Shown one piece after another: positions 57,728 through 64,000 of a stretch of 64,000 nt of DNA (positions are counted from its first letter, which is position 1; every line of letters begins with the position of its first letter). The position numbers and the translations under genes are program-made. This stretch comes from Elephas maximus indicus (taxonomy: Eukaryota; Chordata; Mammalia; Proboscidea; Elephantidae). A model generated the notes under the pieces. The model was not told the origin of the DNA and made no database searches. It saw only the letters and a program-made list of their open reading frames with translations. The stretch lies in the NCBI RefSeq assembly GCF_024166365.1, contig NC_064827.1:54650635-54714634 (forward strand), given 5' to 3'.

Positions 57728-58101
57728 TGTTGTGTTGTTATTAGGTGCCATCGAGTCAGTCCCAACTCATAGTGACCCTATGTACAACAGAACGAAACAC
57801 TGCCCGGTCCTGCGCCATCCTCATGATCGTTGTTATGCTTGACCCCACTGTTGCAGCCACTGTGTCAGTCCATCTCACTGAGGGTCTTCCTTTTTTCTGA
57901 TGACCGTCTACTTTACCAAGCATGATGTCCTTCTCCAGGGACTGATCCCTCCTGATAACGTGTCCAAAGTACATGCAATGAAGTCTCACCATCCTCACTT
58001 TTAAGGAGTATTCTGGCTGCACTTCTTCCAAGACAGGTTTGTTAGTTCTTCTGGCAGTCCATGATATACTGGTTCTTTGCCAACACCATAACTGAAAGGC
58101 A
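57728..58101 (-). pseudogene. RTE LINE 3' fragment
   Basis: Reverse-strand RTE end beginning with 'ttgttgtgttgttattaggt' and the AfroSINE-like tail, continuing to 'ttgccaacaccataactgaa'. A 91-codon frame (57,756-58,031) holds 'YFGHVIRRDQSLEKDIMLGK'. Flanks 'caggcttat' and 'caggcatat' (8 of 9) are a possible TSD. Confidence 0.88.
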
Positions 58102-58113
58102 AGCAGGCATATA

Positions 58114-58126
58114 AAAAAAAAAAAAA
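58114..58126. repeat. Bare poly(A) insert with 9-bp duplication
   Basis: 13 A between perfect copies of 'aggcatata' at 58,105-58,113 and 58,127-58,135. No element body is present. Confidence 0.8.
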
Positions 58127-58439
58127 AGGCATATAGTCATCACTAATTACCCTGGGGACCTTGGGTAAATTACTTCATCTTTCTGGGTATTAATGTTGTC
58201 AATTACAAAAGGAGAGCATTGGAATAGATGATTTTCAAAGCCCCTTATGACTCTCAGCAAAGTCACAGAAAACAAGAAACACAGGCGTGTATTTGGAATA
58301 AGCAAAGTTGGCATTTGCCGACATGCTATGTTTTGAGAGTCAAGAAGGAAGGTCCTCCATACAAAAATATCTCTGCCACAGTAGCCAAGGACCAAACTCC
58401 ACAAGTTAAGAGGTAGGGAGGCAGTGGAAGACAAAGAAC

Positions 58440-58565
58440 TTTGGAATCAGCCAGAACTGGCCTCCAATCCTAACTCTGATACTTACTACCATCTTTTCAT
58501 CGGTGAGCAATAAATGGAAGCCATTATCTGAACCTCATTTTTCTCATCTGTAAAATGGTCATGTT
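58440..58565 (-). repeat. MIR
   Basis: 'tttggaatcagccagaactg', 'gaacctcatttttctcatct' and 'gtaaaatggtcatg'. Confidence 0.75.
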
Positions 58566-58971
58566 CAGCACCCACTTTATTATCTGGGGTAGGTCAGTGA
58601 CGGTCAAAGTGCGGCAGGGATCTGAGAGGGGTGGGCTTCCCCAGCCTGCAGGGTTAGAAATGACGGAGAAAGTAATGAACTCTGGTTACCAGCCTCTACT
58701 CCAACAAGGGGCAGGATGAGAGGGGACTAGCTGCCTTCTGAGCTTCCCTGGTTGAATGGATTTACTCTGGCCCCCTGCAAAAGTCCAGCCTTACTGGGAA
58801 GATGAACCCCTTCTACATCCAACCACACCATAATTGCACTTAATCATCTCCAGATAATGGACAGCTGACTATAGTTTTCTTTTCACTGTGGTTTTGGATT
58901 ATTCTGAATCTGCCACTCCATCTTTATCTGCCATTACGCCCAGTGAATTGCAATTTGACTACAATAATATG

Positions 58972-59336
58972 CTGTCGTTGTTAGATGCCATCAGGTCAGC
59001 CCCAACTCCTGGTAACTTCGTGCACAAAAGAAAGAAAGGCTGCGAGGTCCTTCAACACATCCATGATCAGCTGTGGATCAGACCTTGTGATCCATAGGGT
59101 TTTAGTTGGCTCATTTTCATAAGTAGATCTCCAGGCCTTTCTTCCTAGTTCATCTGAAAGTGCTGCAGAAAACTGTTAAGCATCATAGTGACACAAAACC
59201 CTCCACTGACAGATGGGTGGTAGGTGTGCATGAGGTGCACTGGCAGGAAATGGGACCCAGGTATCCAGCATAAAAAAAAAAAAAATCCTGCATAGAAGGT
59301 GCGAATTCTACCACTGAACCACCACTGCCCCTGTAA
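58972..59336 (-). repeat. RTE-tailed SINE, older long form
   Basis: Starts with the shared RTE/AfroSINE tail ('ttgttagatgccatcaggtc'), passes 'aagtagatctccaggccttt' and ends 'ctaccactgaaccaccactg' with a head unlike the short AfroSINE. Contains the poly(A) insert at 59,273. Confidence 0.75.
59273..59285. repeat. Bare poly(A) insert with 9-bp duplication
   Basis: 13 A between 'tccagcata' (59,264-59,272) and 'tcctgcata' (59,286-59,294), inside the SINE. The right copy reads on naturally as SINE. Confidence 0.7.
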
Positions 59337-59339
59337 ATA

Positions 59340-60530
59340 ATAGGCTAGGAGGTGATTTTATGGGCTTTTTTTTTCCTTTTGTTCCATGGATGCACCAGAA
59401 ACCCCCTTAAATGCTTTATAGAGTCTGGGAGACTACAGCTTAATCAACAATTTAAGAGTTTAAGAGAATCTCAGAGATGAGATGCTCGTACAAGCACAAG
59501 ATCTAGCCTCCCCCAAAAGCATCTTGTACTAGGTGCAAAGAGAAACTGAGATGCAGCCATGCCATTCCTCCCATTAGGGTTTTGGACAGAATAAAATGAG
59601 AATTTCTGCAATGCATCTCCCATGATGTCTAGCCCATAGCAGCGACTTATTAAACAGTAACGGCCATTATTAATCACAGCTGATCTGTGTAGCTCCAGAG
59701 CCCAGGAGAGTTCTGGTATGCAACACTGACTACTTACCCCACACAATGGTCTCCAGACTCTTTTGCTTCTATTAATTAAGAAAAAAAGTTTTAGCATACA
59801 TACTCCAATATATTGTTATTTATTTATAAAATACACACATGTGCTACTCTACATGATAAAACTTACCAAAGATAGATACTTTAAAAGCAAGAGAAGTATA
59901 AAATAACCCTTATTTCATTAGTTTATAGAACAAAAAAATGTAAGCAATGTGTTTGAACATGCTTCGTTATTATTTTTAGAATATTTGTTTAATGTTTTGT
60001 GTTACAGCAATTTAAAGTTCTGCCTCTAAGTTCAGTTTATATCGACACTTAATTGTAACGGTTGTCATGCTGGAAAAAGAATCTCACATAAATACATGGA
60101 TTTAAATGGAAGAAGTCTCTCATTGGCTATACTTACTAAATCATAACACCCAGTTTTCAATTCTATTCACCATTTATTCAGAGGATTTTGTTGAGATTTG
60201 GCTAATAAATTTCCATTATTCTTGATGCCAAGAAATTATTCCTGCCAATAACTAGAAAGGATTGCATATTATATTTTTTAACAAATAGATTAAAAATCCA
60301 CTTTGGGAGATGATTAAACATATTGGAAAATTCTGTTTTCAAGTTTATTAAGTATTCAAATGAAGAATTTATATAAACAATTAAATATTGTAACAAGAGA
60401 AGCATTCGCCAAGAGCCATTTTCAAAACTGCCTCTGGATTTTTTTTAAAAGCAGTTTCTTTTTTTCTTCTCATTATTAAATGTCACATTTACCTTGAAGA
60501 GGCAGATTATTTCATCTGGGTTTATTTATT
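59340..60530. other. Unassigned AT-rich sequence
   Basis: No gene or clear repeat. Confidence 0.5.
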
Positions 60531-60534
60531 TATT

Positions 60535-61025
60535 TTACTTTTTTTATTATTGTACTTTAGATGAAAGTTTACAGAACAAACAAGCTTCTCATTAAACAAT
60601 TAGTACACATATTGTTTTGTGACTCTGGTTACCAACCCCACAACATGTCAACACTCTCGCTTCTTGACCTTGGGTTCCCTATTACGAGCTTTCCTGTCCC
60701 CTCTCCCTTCTAGTCCTTGCTCCTGGGCTGGTGTGCTCCTTTAGTTTAATCTTTGGCTGAAGGGTAAACCTCAGGGGTGACTTTATTACTGAGCCAAAAG
60801 GGTGTCCAGGGGCCATCTCTCAGGGTTTCTCCAGTCTCTGTCAGGCCAGTAAGTCTGGTCTTTTTTTGTGAGTTAGAATTTTGTTCCACATTTTTCTCCA
60901 GCTTTGTCCCTCTATTGTGATTCCTGTCAGAGCACCCAGTGGTGGTAGCCGGGCACCATCTAGTTGTGCTGGAATCAGTCTGGTGGAGGTAATGTGGGTT
61001 TATTATTTGGATATATCTGCTAGGA
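60535..61025 (-). mobile_element. L1 3' UTR, reverse strand
   Basis: Starts 'tactttagatgaaagtttac' and includes 'taatctttggctgaagggta', 'gtctctgtcaggccagtaag' and 'ccgggcaccatctagttgtg'. Parallels 24,780-25,330 read backwards. Confidence 0.85.
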
Positions 61026-61029
61026 GCGT

Positions 61030-61546
61030 TGTCTTAGTCATCTAGTGCTGCCATAACAAAAATACCACAAGTGGATGGCTTTAACAAAGAGAAACTTATT
61101 CTCTCACAGTCTAGTAGGTTATAAGTCCAAATTCAGGGTGTCAGCTCCAGGGGAAGACTTTCCCTCTCTGGCAGCTCTGGAGCAAGATTCCTTGTCATCA
61201 ATCTTCTCCTGGCCGAGGAGCTCCTCAGGTGCAGGGACCCCAGGTCCAAAGGATGTGCTCTGCTCCTGGTGCTGCTTTCCTGGTGGCATGAGGTCCCCAA
61301 CTCTCTGCTTGCTTCCCTTTCCTTTTATCTCTTGAGAGACAAAAGGTGGTGTAGGCCACACCCCAGGGAAACTCCCTCCACACTGGATCAGGGAGGTGAC
61401 CTGAATAAGGGTGCTGTTACAATCCCACCCTAATCCTCTAAACATAAAACTACAATCACAAAATGGAGACAACCCCACAATACTGGGAATCATGGCCTAA
61501 CCAAGTGGACACATATTTTGGGGGGGACACAGTTCAATCCATGACA
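61030..61546 (-). mobile_element. Solo LTR, MLT1/MaLR-like
   Basis: TGTCTTAG start and CCATGACA end. Flanks 'agcgt' (61,025-61,029) and 'agggt' (61,547-61,551) are a 5-bp TSD with one mismatch. Confidence 0.8.
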
Positions 61547-61823
61547 AGGGTACCACTGTGAAGTACAGTAAATTACTTAACATGGCCCTTCTAGCCATAG
61601 TCTTTGTAACTCCCACTGAACGACTGGGTGAGGACTAAACAAATAAGGTATACGGGACTATAACGAGGGGATTGGTCAGTTTTGCCATCCTGCTAGGCTT
61701 AAAAGAGCTATCAATCGCAGAGCAGAGGGGGGCCTACTGTGACTAAGAAAGAAGAGCAAAGAGTGGAGCACACCCATTGGACCCAGGATCCCTGTGCTGA
61801 GACCTTCTAGACCCAGGAGACAG

Positions 61824-61847
61824 TGAGAGAGAGAGAGAGAGAGAGAG
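61824..61847. repeat. (GA)n microsatellite
   Basis: Twelve uninterrupted GA units inside the LTR-type element. Confidence 0.9.
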
Positions 61848-62172
61848 CTGACAGCAAGTGATGGCAAAAAGCAGCAGCAGAGAACCAGGGGCAGCAGAGG
61901 CAGTAAAACTAGAAGACCAGCAACAGCAAGGTGGTTACAGTGGGTGTGCCGACTCACGGAGAGACAGCTGAGCACTTTCAGGCAGAAGGTTTACTGGTGG
62001 AGTGTGGTGCCTCTGGGTATTTACTGGCAGAGCTAAAAGAGCTTTGTAACACTTGCCCAAGCAGGACACAGCCCAGGCCAAGAGGCTGAGGGGCCAAGGG
62101 CAAGGGAGAGACCTATCTGCAGGTATAGCTCAGAAGAGGCTGTCCTGATTGAAGAGCTGTTTCCTGAGCATT

Positions 62173-62657
62173 TTTTTTTATTTAACTTTTATTGTGCTTT
62201 AAGTGAAAGTTTACAAATCAAGTCAGTCTCTCATACAAAAATTTATATACACCTTGCTATATACTCCTAGTTGCTCTCCTCCTAATGAGACAGCCCACTC
62301 CTTCTCTCCACCCTCTATTTTCATGTCCATTTGGTCAGCTTCTGACCCCCTCTGCTCTCTCATCTCCCCTCCTGACAGAAGCTGCCCACATAGTATCATG
62401 TGTCTACTTGATCCAAGAAGCTCACTCTTCACCAGTATCATTTTCTATCCCATAGTCCAGTCCAATCCCTGTCTGAATACTTGGCTTTGGGAATAGTTTC
62501 TGCCTTGGGCTAGCAGAAGGTCTGGGGATATGACCTCCGGAGTCCTTCTAGTCTCAGTCAGACCATTAAGTCTGGTATTTTTATGAGAATTTGAGGTCTG
62601 CATCCCACTGCTCTCCTGCTCCCTCAGGGGTTCTCTGTTGTGTTACCTGTCAGGGCT
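62173..62657 (-). mobile_element. 5'-truncated L1 with perfect 10-bp TSD
   Basis: Poly(T), then the reverse complement of the L1 3' UTR. Flanked by 'cctgagcatt' at 62,163-62,172 and 62,658-62,667. Inserted into the LTR-type element. About 485 bp, no coding part. Confidence 0.95.
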
Positions 62658-62949
62658 CCTGAGCATTCTTGAACCTGAATTGTAACCTGTTACTTCCCTA
62701 ATAAACCTCATAACTACGAATATGGTCTGTGAGTTCTATGTGGCCATTGCAACAAATTATCAAACCCAGCAGAGAAGTAGAGAGTGCCATGGGAGGGACA
62801 GTTGGTGTCAGAATTGGTAAATAGGTTGGAGTGTGGAGGCAGGTCTGACCTCCACCTTGTAAGAATCAGCTTTGAGCTGTTGATCTTGATTCTCCTTTGC
62901 CCTCGTGAAGTTACAGGAGGTCAGACGCTCCCACCAAGCCATTTTTACA

Positions 62950-63630
62950 CACTGACAGCTGCTGGTTATCACATACAAGGTCAATAAATTGAAGATTTGT
63001 TTTTTAACTTCAATAACATTTTTAAGTGCTTTGACACAAGATAAACAGCGAACCTCTAGGTTCCTGGCCACCTCTTCTTATCTTCTCACCACATTCCCTT
63101 CATCCTTTCACACCTGAAGATTTATTCCTTTTTTCCCTCACAAAAGTCCTTAATGACTAGATTCAGGATTATCAGAAAGAGCCTTTATGATCAATGTAAA
63201 ACTGAAGTAGAATAAAAAGGTAAGCAGCAAACACCATACCTCCTTCCTCAAGGGCGTGAAAGCACTTGTTAAACAAGAGTCTTCAAAACACTACTGCCTA
63301 TATCTCTACTTCCTGGACAGGAAGGGAGACGTACACATTCCTTTTGGGGGAAGATGTACACTACGCTAGAATGAGATGAATGATTCCTTCTAACTCCAAG
63401 CGGTAAAGACAAGACACCTGAGTTTCCATTTTAATACAAATTAAACATTAAAAAAATAAACATATGTAACCTTAATGCAAAGCCTTTTCTGCCTGTAGAT
63501 AGTGCTTTAAGTCCCACTGGCACAATGCTTTTATTGAAAAAGGTTGGGGTTCTAATTGGCAAATGCTGTGTGATAGATATACTTAAAACAACAATTCAAA
63601 AAAGGGCAGCTGCTGAGGCTGCTTATGTAC
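62950..63630. other. Unassigned sequence
   Basis: May include more of the leader of the LTR-type element to the left. No gene recognised. Confidence 0.45.
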
Positions 63631-63633
63631 AAC

Positions 63634-64000
63634 TGTCTCAGTCACCTAGTGCTGCTATAACAGAAATACCACAAGTAGATGGCTTCAACAAAGAGAAGTT
63701 TATTCTGTCACAATCCAGTAGGCTACAAGTCCGAATTCAGGGCATCAGCTCCAGAGGAAGGCTTTATTCTCTCTGTCGACTCTGGAGAAAGGTCCTTGTC
63801 ATCAGTTTCCCCTTGGTCTGGGAACATCTCAGCACAGGAACCTCAGGTCCAAAGAAAGTGCTTTGCTCCTGGCACTGCTTTCTTGGGGATATGCGTTTCC
63901 CAACTCTCTGCTTGCTTCCCTTTCCTTTTTATCTCTTGAGAGATAAAAGGTGGTACAGGCCACACCCCAGGGAAACTCCCTTTACATTGGATCAGGGAGG
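63634..64000 (-). mobile_element. MLT1/MaLR-like LTR, runs off the window
   Basis: 'tgtctcagtcacctagtgct' and 'caccccagggaaactccctt' match 61,030-61,400 of the neighbouring copy. The far end lies outside the window. Confidence 0.78.

Larger units (their letters stand above)
61552..62947 (+). mobile_element. Unnamed LTR-type element, copy B, with nested L1
   Basis: Forward copy of the element at 15,672-16,735. It has a GA microsatellite at 61,824-61,847, 'aataaac' near 62,700, and after it 'atggtctgtgagttctatgt' and 'tggtgtcagaattgg', which could be the LTR end and leader. Split at 62,173-62,657. Confidence 0.6.

Noticed and set aside
61675..61975. 99-codon reverse frame with hydrophobic residues
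   Set aside because: Low-complexity frame over the GA microsatellite and LTR-type element.

Overview
The window reads as mammalian, non-coding DNA from an afrotherian, most likely an elephant. The basis is the very high density of AfroSINE copies (ending in variants of 'cctggtggcgcagtggtta' and 'gtcgctatgagtcggaat'), several RTE-type LINEs sharing the AfroSINE 3' tail, and repeated copies of one L1 lineage with its characteristic 3' end ('...cacttaaagcacaataaa'). Old pan-mammalian repeats (MIR, L2, MER5A, MLT1-like LTRs) lie underneath. I recognise no host protein-coding exon, tRNA, rRNA, snRNA or CRISPR array. Every long recognisable reading frame belongs to a transposable element, and nearly all are broken.

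Layout: 1-2,650 is SINEs and L1 3' ends, including a 5'-inverted L1. 2,650-7,320 is mostly unassigned, with an old L1-like piece, an LTR-like piece, a SINE and an L1 3' end. 7,325-12,186 is a decayed class I (gammaretrovirus-like) endogenous retrovirus: pol remnant, env remnant, polypurine tract and a truncated 3' LTR carrying an AfroSINE. It is joined directly to a reverse-strand RTE LINE (12,187-14,945). 15-22 kb holds L1 tails, an unnamed LTR family, an MLT1-like LTR, MIR and MER5A. 22.6-26.8 kb holds L1 ORF2/3' UTR sequence with nested SINEs. 26.8-39 kb is low in long elements but rich in SINEs, two MLT1-like LTRs and an RTE 3' end. 39-44 kb holds an L2 split by an L1, and an ERVL/MLT2-like LTR-internal-LTR structure containing a duplicated 223-bp segment. 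44-49.5 kb holds MLT1-like LTRs and a reverse-strand solo LTR of the same family as the 7-12 kb provirus, carrying three tandem ~72-bp units. 48.8-52.4 kb holds an RTE 3' end inside an LTR, followed by a near-complete RTE. 52.4-64 kb holds old L1, MIR and L2, an RTE 3' end, SINEs, and an L1 nested with a perfect 10-bp target-site duplication (TSD) in the second copy of the unnamed LTR family.

The elements act as layers rather than as a pathway. RTE probably supplied the machinery for the AfroSINEs (shared 3' tail visible here), and LTRs and L2s served as targets for later SINE, L1 and RTE insertions. Many insertions still have readable TSDs, so a relative order can be inferred. The least ordinary signals are short A(n)T(n) palindromes and bare poly(A) tracts flanked by duplicated target sequence, two microscopic SINE insertions (41 and 48 bp) with intact TSDs, and the templated 223-bp duplication. 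I found no convincing new gene system.
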